The notes under the pieces are model-generated. The model did not search any database, was not told the origin of the DNA, and saw nothing but the letters and a program-made list of their open reading frames with translations. 37,307 nt of DNA from JAKQHY01 sp034429475 (GTDB lineage: Bacteria > Chloroflexota > Anaerolineae > B4-G1 > SLSP01), in contig DAOUGD010000128.1 in assembly GCA_034429475.1 (NCBI GenBank), forward strand, positions 1 to 37,307. Reading direction: 5' to 3'. A program made the translations under genes and the position numbers. Numbering within the stretch: the first letter of the stretch is position 1; the number at the start of each line of letters is the position of its first letter. Below are positions 22,938-31,449 of the stretch, one piece after another.

Positions 22938-23945
22938 ATGGCGCTGGTAGAAGAATTAGGCATTGACTTGGGCACGGTGAACGTGCTGGTGTATGTGCGG
23001 GGGCGCGGTATTGTGCTGCAAGAACCATCCGTCGTGGCCCAGCAAATTGACAATGGCGAGGTGGTCGCGGTCGGCGAGGAAGCGCGTGCGATGATGGGAC
23101 GCGCGCCGGAAACAATCCAGGTGCGCCGTCCTCTGCGGGCAGGCGTGATCGCAGATTACCGCGTGACGCGCGATATGTTGTTTCACTTTATCAATCGGTC
23201 GGTGGGCAAGATGCGGCTGTTCAAGCCGCGTGTGGTGCTCACCGTACCGTTTGGTGCGACACAAGTGGAACGACGTGCGGTCCGGCAAGCTGCCCAAGAT
23301 GCCGGCGCCAGCCGCGCTTACCTGATCCCGGAGCCGCTGGCGGGGGCTATCGGCGCCGGTTTACCTATCCACACTCCCGGCGGTCATATGATCGTTGATC
23401 TGGGCGGCGGCGCGAGCCAGGCTGCCGTGTTGTCGGTTTATGGCGTCGTGACCTCACTGGCAGTGCGCGTGGGCGGGGTGCGGATGGATGAGGCGATTGC
23501 TGCTTACGTGCGCCGCAAGTACAACTTGATGCTCGGTCTGCCGACGGCGGAGGAGGCCAAGATTCGCATCGGAACGGCGCTGCCTATCGAGGAGCCGATC
23601 GTGATGGAGGTCCAGGGGCGCGACCAGGTGACGGGCCTGCCCCGCAGCGTCGAAATCACGTCGGACGACATTGCCGAGGCGTTGGAAGAGCCGCTGGCGC
23701 TGGTGATCAACATGGTCAAGTCGGTGTTGGAGCGCACGCCGCCGGAACTGGCGTCGGACATCATTGACCGGGGCATGACGATGATCGGTGGCGGCGCGCT
23801 GTTGCGCAACCTGGATCAGATGTTGACGCAGGAGACGGGGGTGCCGGTCTACGTCGCCGACGCGCCGATGGCTTGCGTGGCGGTGGGCGCCGGGAAAGCG
23901 CACGCGCTGTTGCCCTACCTCAAACGCACCCTCAGCAAACTCTAA
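22938..23945 (+). CDS. mreB: MreB-like rod-shape actin homologue
   Basis: 335-aa MreB family protein. Actin-fold motifs: phosphate 1 GIDLGTVNVLVY, a connect/phosphate 2 block VDLGGGASQAAVLS and the adenosine motif MTMIGGGALLRNLD. EIP/ALPIEEP-type and VPFGATQVERRAV segments also match MreB. In-frame codons upstream are open, but the ATG at 22938 gives the family N-terminus. No mreC or mreD is adjacent, which is unusual for a main cell-shape locus; it may be a second copy (Mbl-like). Confidence 0.93.
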   Translation: MALVEELGIDLGTVNVLVYVRGRGIVLQEPSVVAQQIDNGEVVAVGEEARAMMGRAPETIQVRRPLRAGVIADYRVTRDMLFHFINRSVGKMRLFKPRVVLTVPFGATQVERRAVRQAAQDAGASRAYLIPEPLAGAIGAGLPIHTPGGHMIVDLGGGASQAAVLSVYGVVTSLAVRVGGVRMDEAIAAYVRRKYNLMLGLPTAEEAKIRIGTALPIEEPIVMEVQGRDQVTGLPRSVEITSDDIAEALEEPLALVINMVKSVLERTPPELASDIIDRGMTMIGGGALLRNLDQMLTQETGVPVYVADAPMACVAVGAGKAHALLPYLKRTLSKL

Positions 23946-23947
23946 AA

Positions 23948-23980
23948 ACTCCGTTGTTTTGTCAACGGATTGAACGGAGT
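23948..23980. repeat. AACGGA-family inverted repeat after mreB
   Basis: ACTCCGTT (23948-23955) pairs with AACGGAGT (23973-23980), with an internal CAACGGATTGAACGGA stretch of 9-bp units as at 2612-2638 and 29199-29225. It starts 3 nt after the mreB stop and may help end its transcript. Confidence 0.75.
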
Positions 23981-24215
23981 CAATCTAATAGAGGAATCCA
24001 TTAAACCTGGCACAATCCGTCCCATTGTGGCCGTCTACGCGTAGGAGATGCTTCGCAAACAGCGCTCAGAAACTTGTCCTGAGTGTAACGCAGGATGACG
24101 AGGAACGTCACCCTGAACGGAATCCCGGTGCTATTCCGGGGTGGAGTGAAGGGTCTCTGATTGTGCCATTTCTAAATCATTTGTCTATAACACTCTGCCG
24201 AATCGGCTAGATTGG

Positions 24216-24264
24216 CTGACAAACAAATCGGCGAGCTGCCCATGCTCGCCGATTTGCTTGTCAG
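24216..24264. terminator. Long 21-bp inverted repeat after the receiver-FGE gene
   Basis: Arms 24216-24236 and 24244-24264 are complementary with one mismatch around a 7-nt loop (core AAATCGGCGAGC). It starts 8 nt after the stop of the minus-strand gene and faces the convergent mreB. There is no good T-run, so it may act as a transcript end or stabiliser in both directions. Confidence 0.55.
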
Positions 24265-24271
24265 GATCATT

Positions 24272-25453
24272 TTATCGCGCGCAACGGAAACCGATGTTGT
24301 CGGGGGTCTCGGTGGGGCGCACGGCGTTGGTTTTGTACATCTGGGTCCAGTCGGCGATGGCGTTCCACGCGCCGCCCCGGATGATTTTGCGCACCTGTTC
24401 TGGCTCGGCCCAATCGTCCACCCATTCCCACACGTTTCCGGCCATATCCAGCGCCCCGTAAGGACTGGCGCCATCGGGGTAACTTCCTATGGATTGCGTC
24501 GTGCCCACATTGGCCTCTTTGGTATTTGCCAATCCATCTTTCCACTCATTTCCCCATGGATAGATAAGGCCCAACGGTCCGCGCGCGGCCTTTTCCCACT
24601 CTGCACTGGTCGGTAAACGTTTGCCGGCCCATTCGCAGTAGGCGCGAGCATCCTCCCAGGAGACGGCGACGACCGGATGCGCCGCGCGTTCTGTCGGGTA
24701 AGTGCCCCACGGCGCCGAATGCCCGGTTTCGATGACGAAGACTTGATATTGGGCATTGGTCACTTCGTATTTATCCACCTTGAAGGCTGGCAGCGTCACT
24801 TCCTGTCGCGGCGTTGCGCCGGCAGTGTCCGCGCCGAGGATGAAGCGTCCGCTGGAAACGGTCAGCATATCACCCACGTCTGGACGCAACGGCTTCTCCA
24901 CCGCCGCGTCCGGCAGGGCCGCCGGCTTGATCAGCGTGCGCGTTACCCATACGGTGAGGCCGATAATCAGGGCCAACAAGAGGAGTGTAAGGAAAGGATA
25001 GGGAAAGGGGCCGAATTTACCGCGCCAGAAGGCCCGCAACATTCCGCGCCAGGTCCCCGGCCCGTATCGCCCGGTCAGTTCAGCGACACGCTTCAACTTT
25101 CCACGTACAGCAGCCACGACATCTTGCGGATCAAATGGCTTGGTGATGTAATCGTCGGCACCCATCTCTTTGCCTTTGCGGATGTCTTCTTTACTGGTTT
25201 TGGCGGTGAGGAAAATAAAGGGGATGTGTAGCCAGCGCTGATCGTTGTGAACCCGCACGTACAGCTCATATCCGTCCAGATTGGGCATCATAATGTCGGC
25301 CAGAATTAAATCGGGGGTGATGCGTTGCAAGGTATCCAGCGCTTCTTTCCCGGAAAATGCCGTTAAGACCTGAAATCCTTCCATCTCGAGGGTTAGTTTA
25401 ACCCCATCTACGAGATCAGGATTGTCATCAACGACCAGGATAATGCCACCCAT
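24272..25453 (-). CDS. Response-regulator receiver fused by a TM helix to an FGE-like domain
   Basis: 393-aa protein with an unusual layout. Residues 1-120 are a receiver domain (ILVVDDNPD, phospho-Asp53 in LADIMMPNLDGYE, Lys105 in DYITKPF). One membrane helix spans about 152-174. Residues 200-393 are an FGE-sulfatase (SUMF1) fold: FILGADT, VTNAQYQVFV, PVVAVSWEDARAYCEWAGKRLP (core SWEDARAYC), WGNEW, GNVWEWVDDW, RGGAWN and the terminal GFRCAR. The catalytic cysteines expected after RGGSW are absent (RGGAWNAIADW), so an oxidase role is unlikely; a structural or ligand-binding role is inferred. The start is the ATG at 25451-25453 with AAGGAGG 6 nt upstream. It is 52 nt downstream of the hybrid kinase gene and presumably its partner. 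Confidence 0.9.
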   Translation of the reverse strand: MGGIILVVDDNPDLVDGVKLTLEMEGFQVLTAFSGKEALDTLQRITPDLILADIMMPNLDGYELYVRVHNDQRWLHIPFIFLTAKTSKEDIRKGKEMGADDYITKPFDPQDVVAAVRGKLKRVAELTGRYGPGTWRGMLRAFWRGKFGPFPYPFLTLLLLALIIGLTVWVTRTLIKPAALPDAAVEKPLRPDVGDMLTVSSGRFILGADTAGATPRQEVTLPAFKVDKYEVTNAQYQVFVIETGHSAPWGTYPTERAAHPVVAVSWEDARAYCEWAGKRLPTSAEWEKAARGPLGLIYPWGNEWKDGLANTKEANVGTTQSIGSYPDGASPYGALDMAGNVWEWVDDWAEPEQVRKIIRGGAWNAIADWTQMYKTNAVRPTETPDNIGFRCAR

Positions 25454-25473
25454 GAATTGCCTCCTTGAAAATA

Positions 25474-25500
25474 GTCGAAAGTCAAAGGTCAAAAGTCGGA
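25474..25500. repeat. GTCAAAG heptamer array between kinase and receiver-FGE
   Basis: Three or four in-register 7-bp units (GTCGAAA, GTCAAAG, GTCAAAA, then GTCGGAC) lie 6 nt from the stop codon of the hybrid kinase and about 20 nt before the ribosome site of the downstream gene. Confidence 0.8.
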
Positions 25501-25505
25501 CCTGG

Positions 25506-27569
25506 TTACGTTACGACGCCCGGTAAAATAACTTCAAAGGTGCTGCCCTTTCCCGGTGTGCTGTTGAGTTGCACTTCACCGCCATGAGTTTCTACAATCT
25601 CTTTGACGATGGCCAGTCCCAGACCGGCGCCAGGGATGGTGTGGGCTGGGTCTACGCGATAGAATCGCTCAAAGATACGTTTATGCTGTTCAGGTGGAAT
25701 TCCGATGCCGGTATCTGTGACCCATAGGTGAACTTGAGGTCGTCCGCCATACGCTGTGGGCAGGGCTTCAACTTCAATGCTGCCAACTGCGGTGTACTTG
25801 ATCGCATTGTCCACCAGGTTGCGGACGACGCGTTCTATTTGAGGCGGGTTGGCGGTGATGAACAAGGCCGTGGGTGGCTTTTTCCACCGCAGGGTCAGGT
25901 GCTTTTGTTCGGCCAGGGGCCGCAACTCGGTCATAAGCTGGTCAACGAGCTGCGCCAGGTCGAGCCGCTGCCGCTGCAAGGTAATGCCGGCATCGAGCCG
26001 CGCCACATCGAGAATTTCACCGACGAGACGCTCCAGGATGAGCGTTTGTTTTTCTACGGCAGCAATCAGTTCTTTGCGTTTGCGATCGGGAAGTCGGCGG
26101 TAGTAGGTGGTCAGGTTGTTGGTGTGGGTGCGGATCACGGCCAGCGGCGTTTTCAATTCGTGCGTGACGCCGGCCATAAAGCGCGCCTTCATGCGTTCCA
26201 CTTCTTTGAGGGCGGTGATATCCCGCAGGACGATCACGGTATCACGTTGTCCGGATTCGCTAAGGATTTTGGCCGATCGTGACTGAATGGATAGCACCTC
26301 TTCCGGTCGGTGTGGGTGGGGCAGGTCTACTGCTGCGCCGGAACGCAGTTCGACGCTGCGGGCCATCGCATCCAGGGAGCGCCAAAGGGCATTTTCCAGA
26401 AAATCCGGGGGGATAGGCTGCCCCAGCATTTCGGTCAAGCGAAAGTTTAGCAGTTCTTCGGCGACGACGTTAGCCAGTAGGATGTGTTGTTCGCTGTCAA
26501 TCACGATCAGGGCATCGGCCATATTGGCAAGGATACCCCAGGTGCGCTCTTTCTCCTGTTCCAACTGGCGCGTGCGCTCCACGACCATGCCTTCGAGTTG
26601 TTGATTGAAAACCTGGACTTCCTCAAACAAACGCGCGTTCTCCACTGCAATACCCACCGCACTGGTGACGGATTCAAAGAGTTGAAGATCGCCGGCGGAA
26701 AAACGCTGTGGCTGCTGGTGCAGCGCTTCAATGACGCCGGTCACGCGCCCGCCGACGCGCAGCGGCACGCACAGGATGGAGCGGGGGCGGTAGGGGCTGA
26801 CATCCGTGAAGGTGGGACGATGGTTTTTATCTTCCAGTACATCGGCGGAAAAGTACGGCTCGCCGGTGTGCGCGACGTAACTGGCGATGCCCTCTTCCAC
26901 CGGTAGCCTATATCCCACCAATTTCTCGCTGTCTTCCTCAGACGAGGCCGTCAAGATGAGTTGCTGGCCGGTTTCATCCAGCAACCACAGGGAAACGACT
27001 TCGACCCCCAGAAATTCTTGAACCAGCCGTGTGGTTTTGTCGAAGACCTGCTGGGTGTTCAGCGTTGAAGTCAGAGCGTTTCCGACCTGATACAACAGGG
27101 TCAAGTCCTGATTGCGGCGCTCGGCCAGCAACGCCTGTTGCCAGGCTTCGACCTCGGCGCGTTTGAGCCGGGCAATGGCGCGCGTGCGCGCCAACAATTC
27201 CTCACGCTGGAAGGGCCGGTAGATGTAATCGTCGCCGCCCAGGTTCAACCCCTTGGCGAGATAGTCGGTGCTGCGGTGATGCGCTGTGACGTAAATGACG
27301 GCAATGTTGGCTGTCTGAGGTGTCTTTTTGATGGCTTCGCAGAGTCCGTACCCATCCATGATCGGCATTTGGACGTCAGTGATGATCAGGAACGGCAATT
27401 CAACCTGGGCCTTTGTCAGGGCTTCTTCTCCACCTTCGGCCTCGATGATGGAGAATTCGGTGTTATGAAACATCATGGTCATCAGGCGTCGGTTGAGAGG
27501 GAGATCGTCCACAATTAGGATTTTGTCCAGGTCAAGATCGTAAGGACTGCGATTATCGGGATTATTCAT
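25506..27569 (-). CDS. Receiver-GAF-PAS hybrid histidine kinase
   Basis: 687-aa cytoplasmic kinase. An N-terminal receiver domain (LIVDDLPLN; Asp65 in ITDVQMPIMDGYG) is followed by GAF (about 155-330, LTSTLNTQQVFDKTTRLVQEF core), PAS (about 345-445, ILANMADALIVIDSEQ), HisKA with AGVTHELKTPLAV (His470) and HATPase with VDNAIKYT, DTGIGIPP and GAGLGLAIVK. In the receiver the conserved Lys is replaced by Arg in YIYRPF, which may change phosphorylation kinetics. All HK boxes are intact. It is co-directional with the receiver-FGE gene downstream. A TATAAT-like -10 lies at 27627-27632 (minus strand). This is divergent from the transporter operon, so kinase, receiver and transporter may act together. 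Confidence 0.92.
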   Translation of the reverse strand: MNNPDNRSPYDLDLDKILIVDDLPLNRRLMTMMFHNTEFSIIEAEGGEEALTKAQVELPFLIITDVQMPIMDGYGLCEAIKKTPQTANIAVIYVTAHHRSTDYLAKGLNLGGDDYIYRPFQREELLARTRAIARLKRAEVEAWQQALLAERRNQDLTLLYQVGNALTSTLNTQQVFDKTTRLVQEFLGVEVVSLWLLDETGQQLILTASSEEDSEKLVGYRLPVEEGIASYVAHTGEPYFSADVLEDKNHRPTFTDVSPYRPRSILCVPLRVGGRVTGVIEALHQQPQRFSAGDLQLFESVTSAVGIAVENARLFEEVQVFNQQLEGMVVERTRQLEQEKERTWGILANMADALIVIDSEQHILLANVVAEELLNFRLTEMLGQPIPPDFLENALWRSLDAMARSVELRSGAAVDLPHPHRPEEVLSIQSRSAKILSESGQRDTVIVLRDITALKEVERMKARFMAGVTHELKTPLAVIRTHTNNLTTYYRRLPDRKRKELIAAVEKQTLILERLVGEILDVARLDAGITLQRQRLDLAQLVDQLMTELRPLAEQKHLTLRWKKPPTALFITANPPQIERVVRNLVDNAIKYTAVGSIEVEALPTAYGGRPQVHLWVTDTGIGIPPEQHKRIFERFYRVDPAHTIPGAGLGLAIVKEIVETHGGEVQLNSTPGKGSTFEVILPGVVT

Positions 27570-27786
27570 ACATCATCACATTTCAGGTAGATTGGGACAA
27601 GCGATAGTTTGCCAAACTTATCGAAGATTATACATCAATGCGTGACTTCTAAAAATCCCACGCGTTACCGTCTGGGGGGCGCTGCGCCAAATTTAACTTT
27701 CCCCGGAACTTCGTGAGATTCGGCATACTTTGTGGTAGAATGGAGTTAAAATTGTTCGTCTCTGAAAATATTCTGGATACAGACTG
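27570..27786. promoter_or_regulatory. Divergent promoter region, hybrid kinase / transporter
   Basis: On the minus strand TATAAT (27632-27627) points at the hybrid kinase; the -35 is weak. On the plus strand TAGAAT (27736-27741), preceded by TGG as an extended -10, points at the first membrane-fusion gene. No tandem repeat array is seen. Confidence 0.5.
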
Positions 27787-29160
27787 ATGCGAAAAGTATT
27801 ACCCTGGTTTATCGTTATTGCAATTTTTCTCGGCGCTGTCGCCGGATGGGGGTGGTGGCGCGACCGCCAGGTGCAGCAACAGCAAATTGCCGAGATTCTG
27901 CGCACGGCAGGGGTGCGGCGCGGCGATTTGGAAATCACGGTGGCCGCGAGCGGCAACGTCGCGGTGAACGACAAGGTGAATCTCTTCTTCCGCCGCGCCG
28001 GGACTGTGGCCCTGGTTGCGGTGGCAAATAACGAGCGGGTCAAGGCCGGGCAGGTTCTCGCACGGCTCGACACGGCAGATTTAGAACGGGCGGTGCAGAA
28101 CGCCGAAATTGCTCTGGAACAGGCGCAACTCAACCTCAAGACGCTGACCCAGCCGGCGGACGAGGCCGACCTGGAACTGGCGCGATTGGCCGTGCACAGC
28201 GCGGCGCAGACTCTGGAGGCGCTGCGCCTGGGCAAAATAACCGCCAAGGCCGATGCCGACGCTGTCATTGTGCAGGCGCAGCGCGCCCGCGAGAATGCTT
28301 TTAAGGATTACCAGAGCCTTCAGGAGAGGGGCGGCAATACAGAGAACGCCTACGCAAAATACGAGAACCTGGTAGAACAGGAGCGCATCGCCCGGACTAA
28401 TGCCGAGTTGATCATCAAGCAGGCCGACGACCAATGGCTCGCAGCCTATTATCGCTATCAACAGGCGCAGTATGCGCTCAAAAAGCGGGAGCTGGGGCCG
28501 GATGAGACGCAGATCGCGCAAGCCGAATTACAGATCGCGCAAGCTGAACTTAATCTGGAGCAGGCTCGCCACAATCTAGCTGACGCGGTGCTGATCGCGC
28601 CGGCGGATGGCCTGATCGGCGCGTTGAACGTTCAGGCGGGCGTCCCTGCGCCGTTGCAGGGCGCGGCCCTGGTGCTGGTGGATGACAGTGTGTTCTACGT
28701 GAACGTCATGATTGATGAGATGGAAATCGGAAAAATGGCCCTGGGGCAGGCGGCTACGGTCACGCTGGATGCTTATGCCAACCGGCCTTTGACCGGCGTG
28801 GTCGAGCGCCTGGCCCCGGCCCCGACCAACGTTGGCGGTATCATCTCCTACCATGCGCGCATCCGCATCACCGCTGCCGGCGACGTTGCCCTCCGCGACG
28901 GGATGACGGCCAACGTCATGGTCGCTGCCCGCCGCATTCCCAACGTGAACTTGATCCCCAACTGGGCCATCCGCACCGACCAGAGCGACAACACTATCTA
29001 CACCTATCGTCTGGAAAATGGCGTTCCTGTGCGTGTGAGCCTTGCCTTGGGGCAGCGCAACGACACGTATACTGAGGTTATTTCTGGCCTGGAACCGGGC
29101 GACCAGGTGGCGTTGCTCGCTGAAGAGCGGAACCTCTTTGACGCGTCGCAACGACCGTAG
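27787..29160 (+). CDS. Membrane fusion protein 1 (HlyD/MacA-like)
   Basis: 457-aa periplasmic-adaptor-type protein. An N-terminal membrane helix (about 5-24, FIVIAIFLGAVAGW) is followed by a barrel-sandwich half (GDLEITVAASGNVAVN), a long Ala/Gln/Leu-rich coiled coil (about 95-270), a second sandwich half (IAPADGLIGALNVQAG) and a beta-barrel (VTLDAYANRPLTGVVERLAP). It is a clear paralogue of the next gene. No strong ribosome site is seen before the ATG at 27787. It heads an MFP-MFP-ATPase-permease operon. In a single-membrane Chloroflexota cell it would sit outside the membrane against the permease. Confidence 0.9.
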   Translation: MRKVLPWFIVIAIFLGAVAGWGWWRDRQVQQQQIAEILRTAGVRRGDLEITVAASGNVAVNDKVNLFFRRAGTVALVAVANNERVKAGQVLARLDTADLERAVQNAEIALEQAQLNLKTLTQPADEADLELARLAVHSAAQTLEALRLGKITAKADADAVIVQAQRARENAFKDYQSLQERGGNTENAYAKYENLVEQERIARTNAELIIKQADDQWLAAYYRYQQAQYALKKRELGPDETQIAQAELQIAQAELNLEQARHNLADAVLIAPADGLIGALNVQAGVPAPLQGAALVLVDDSVFYVNVMIDEMEIGKMALGQAATVTLDAYANRPLTGVVERLAPAPTNVGGIISYHARIRITAAGDVALRDGMTANVMVAARRIPNVNLIPNWAIRTDQSDNTIYTYRLENGVPVRVSLALGQRNDTYTEVISGLEPGDQVALLAEERNLFDASQRP

Positions 29161-29198
29161 CCGTTGGGCGCCGCCAGAAGATCGGTCACTGCCAGATT

Positions 29199-29225
29199 TC
29201 CGTTGAATCCGTTAAATCCGTTGAG
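29199..29225. repeat. 9-bp tandem repeat (AACGGATTT family), copy 2
   Basis: Exact reverse complement of 2612-2638 over all 27 bases. It fills the gap between the two membrane-fusion genes and ends at the ribosome site of the second one (GAGGGAGAG before ATG 29232). Confidence 0.9.
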
Positions 29226-29231
29226 GGAGAG

Positions 29232-30692
29232 ATGAAGGGAAAACAAGAACGCTCTGCTGCGAAACCGCGAGGGCGCTGGGTTAAGAAGGCTTTTGGCTGG
29301 CTGATCGTGACGATGCTGGCGACGTTGGTCAGCGCCGGGGTTTTGTGGTGGCGCGACCGACAGCAGGCCCAGATGCAGGCCCAGGATATTTTGCGCACGG
29401 CTCAGGTGAGTCAGGGCGACCTGGAATTAAGCGTCGTGACCAGCGGCGCTGTCGCCGCTAACCGCCGTCTTGACCTGCGCTTCAGCGCACCCGGCGTGGT
29501 CGCCGCGGTCGCCGTCGAAGTTAGCGACCGGGTAGCGCCAGGGCAGACGTTGGCGCAATTGGATACCACCGCCCTGGATTTCGCCGTCCGTCAGTCCGAG
29601 CTTGCCCTGGAACGCGCGCGGCTGAGTTTGCAGGCGTTGACAAAACCGGCGTCGGCAGACGACGTGGAGTTGGCTGAGCTGGCGATCCAGGATGCGGCGC
29701 AGTCCCTGGCCGTGGCGGGACTTAGCCAGGACGTCTCTGAGGCGCAGCGGGCTTACAGTGTGCGCCTCGCCCAGGAAGTGCGGGATGACGTGAAGGACGC
29801 CTACCTTAACTACCAGGACGTCCTCAAAAAATACGGCCTGCCGGAAGCCTATGGCGCGGGTATGACCGTCGCCTATCTCGAAGCGGAGGGCAACGTAGGG
29901 ATCACGCAGGTCAAGTCCGACTATCAGGTGGTGCAGGCGCAAAGCCAATGGCAGGCCGCGTACCTTGCCTACCTCCAGGCGCAAGAGGCGTTGAACCAGC
30001 TTCAGGAAGGCGCCGATGCGGATCAGGTGCGCCTCGTAGAATTGCAGATTGAGCAGGCGCAGCTTAACCTGGCGGAAGTTCGCGCAGGCCTGTCCGACAC
30101 GGCGCTCATTGCGCCCTTTGGCGGCGTGGTGGCCGGCGTCAACCTACAGGTGGGCGCGCCCACGGCGGCCGGCGTGCCGGCCATCACCCTGTTGGATGAC
30201 AGCGTGTTCTTTGTGGACACGACGGTGGACGAGATTGACATCGGCCGGATCGTGGTGGGGCAACCGGTGGTCGTGACCCTGGATGCGTACCCAGATGTCG
30301 TATTGTCCGGCGTGGTGGAGCAGATTGCGACGCTTCCCGACGCGGCCAATCTCAGCGGCCTCATCGCCTATCCTCTGCGCGTGCGCCTCACCGATAAGGG
30401 GGGCGCGGATGTGCGCGAAGGGATGACGGCCAGCATCACTATCAGCACGCGCAAGTTGGAGAACGTGGTGTTGATTCCCAACTGGGCCGTTCGCACCGAA
30501 CAGGCTACCGGCGTCACCTATGCGTATACTCTCGTAAACAAAGTGCTGCTGCGCCGTGACATCACCGTCGGCGAGCGCAACGAAAGTTATACGGTGGTGC
30601 TTTCTGGCGTGGCGCCGGGGGACACGGTGGCGTTGGTCACAGAGGAACGCAACCTGATGGAGATGACGGGGCCGCCCTCGAGAGGAGATTAG
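29232..30692 (+). CDS. Membrane fusion protein 2 (HlyD/MacA-like)
   Basis: 486-aa paralogue of the preceding gene, sharing WWRDRQ, ILRTA-V--GDLE and the LDT-x-x-L-x-x-AV coiled-coil entry. A basic N-terminus (KGKQERSAAKPRGR) precedes the membrane helix (about 25-42). The coiled coil spans about 115-300 and the barrel VTLDAYPDVVLSGVVEQI follows. GAGGGAGAG lies directly before the ATG. The stop is one base before the ATPase ATG. Having two adaptors for one transporter suggests a mixed or alternating complex. Confidence 0.9.
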   Translation: MKGKQERSAAKPRGRWVKKAFGWLIVTMLATLVSAGVLWWRDRQQAQMQAQDILRTAQVSQGDLELSVVTSGAVAANRRLDLRFSAPGVVAAVAVEVSDRVAPGQTLAQLDTTALDFAVRQSELALERARLSLQALTKPASADDVELAELAIQDAAQSLAVAGLSQDVSEAQRAYSVRLAQEVRDDVKDAYLNYQDVLKKYGLPEAYGAGMTVAYLEAEGNVGITQVKSDYQVVQAQSQWQAAYLAYLQAQEALNQLQEGADADQVRLVELQIEQAQLNLAEVRAGLSDTALIAPFGGVVAGVNLQVGAPTAAGVPAITLLDDSVFFVDTTVDEIDIGRIVVGQPVVVTLDAYPDVVLSGVVEQIATLPDAANLSGLIAYPLRVRLTDKGGADVREGMTASITISTRKLENVVLIPNWAVRTEQATGVTYAYTLVNKVLLRRDITVGERNESYTVVLSGVAPGDTVALVTEERNLMEMTGPPSRGD

Positions 30693-30693
30693 C

Positions 30694-31449
30694 ATGGTGC
30701 ATCCCAGTGATATTGTCATCTGGATCGAGCAACTGCACAAAGTCTACAAGATGGGCGAAAATGAAGTCCATGCATTGCGCGGCGTGTCGTTGGCTGTGAA
30801 GTACGGGGAAATCGTGGCGATCATGGGCCCGTCGGGGTCGGGGAAGTCCACGTTGATGAATATCCTGGGCTGCCTCGATCAGCCGACATGGGGACAGTAC
30901 ACGCTCGATGGCGAGGATGTGAGCCAGATGAGCGACGACGCGCTGGCGACAGTACGCAACCGGCGGGTGGGGTTCGTCTTTCAGAGCTTCAACCTCCTGC
31001 CGCGCACCACGGCGCTGGACAATGTGTTGCTGCCGCTCGTTTACGCGGGCATAGCGCCCCGGGAGCGCCGCCGCCGCGCCGTGGCGATGTTGGAGGCCGT
31101 GGGCCTCGGCGACCGTATCCAACACATGCCCAGCGAGCTGTCCGGCGGTCAGCAGCAGCGGGTCGCCATTGCCCGCGCCCTGGTCAACGAACCGGCCATC
31201 ATCATGGCTGACGAACCGACCGGCAACCTCGACAGCAAATCGGGCAAAGAAGTGATGGAGATTCTCCAGCGTCTCAACCGGGAGCGCGGCATCACGGTGG
31301 TGTTGGTCACGCACGATTTGCGCATCGGCCACCACGCCCAGCGCGTATTGCACCTCTTCGACGGCAAGCTGCGGAACGAGGAGATAGTTGAAAATCCCAT
31401 TCGGGCTGCTGACACGCTGCTGGATACGGAGGAGGAATCGCTGCCATGA
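30694..31449 (+). CDS. MacB/LolD-type ABC ATPase
   Basis: 251-aa ATPase of the MacB/LolD export class. Walker A GPSGSGKST, Q-loop FVFQSFNLLPR, signature LSGGQQQRVAIARA, Walker B IIMADEPTGNLDS and H-loop VLVTHDL are all intact. GAGGAGA lies before the ATG. It overlaps the permease start by 4 nt (ATGA), so both are co-translated. In MacB-type systems ATP hydrolysis drives periplasmic movements of the partner adaptor and does not move substrate through the membrane. Confidence 0.96.
   Translation: MVHPSDIVIWIEQLHKVYKMGENEVHALRGVSLAVKYGEIVAIMGPSGSGKSTLMNILGCLDQPTWGQYTLDGEDVSQMSDDALATVRNRRVGFVFQSFNLLPRTTALDNVLLPLVYAGIAPRERRRRAVAMLEAVGLGDRIQHMPSELSGGQQQRVAIARALVNEPAIIMADEPTGNLDSKSGKEVMEILQRLNRERGITVVLVTHDLRIGHHAQRVLHLFDGKLRNEEIVENPIRAADTLLDTEEESLP

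Larger units (their letters stand above)
23946..24271. other. Non-coding gap with decayed repeats
   Basis: No credible gene is seen in this 326-nt gap between mreB and the receiver-FGE gene (convergent). It holds the 9-bp-family inverted repeat at 23948-23980, a decayed dispersed repeat at about 24075-24165 (GTCCTGAG, AGGATGACG, GTCACCCTGAAC, GTGAAGGGTCTCTG) that resembles intergenic repeats common in related genomes, and the long hairpin at 24216-24264. Confidence 0.7.

Noticed and set aside
24075..24165. Small non-coding RNA or transposon remnant
   Set aside because: Resembles a decayed dispersed repeat; no transposase, clear inverted ends or target duplication.
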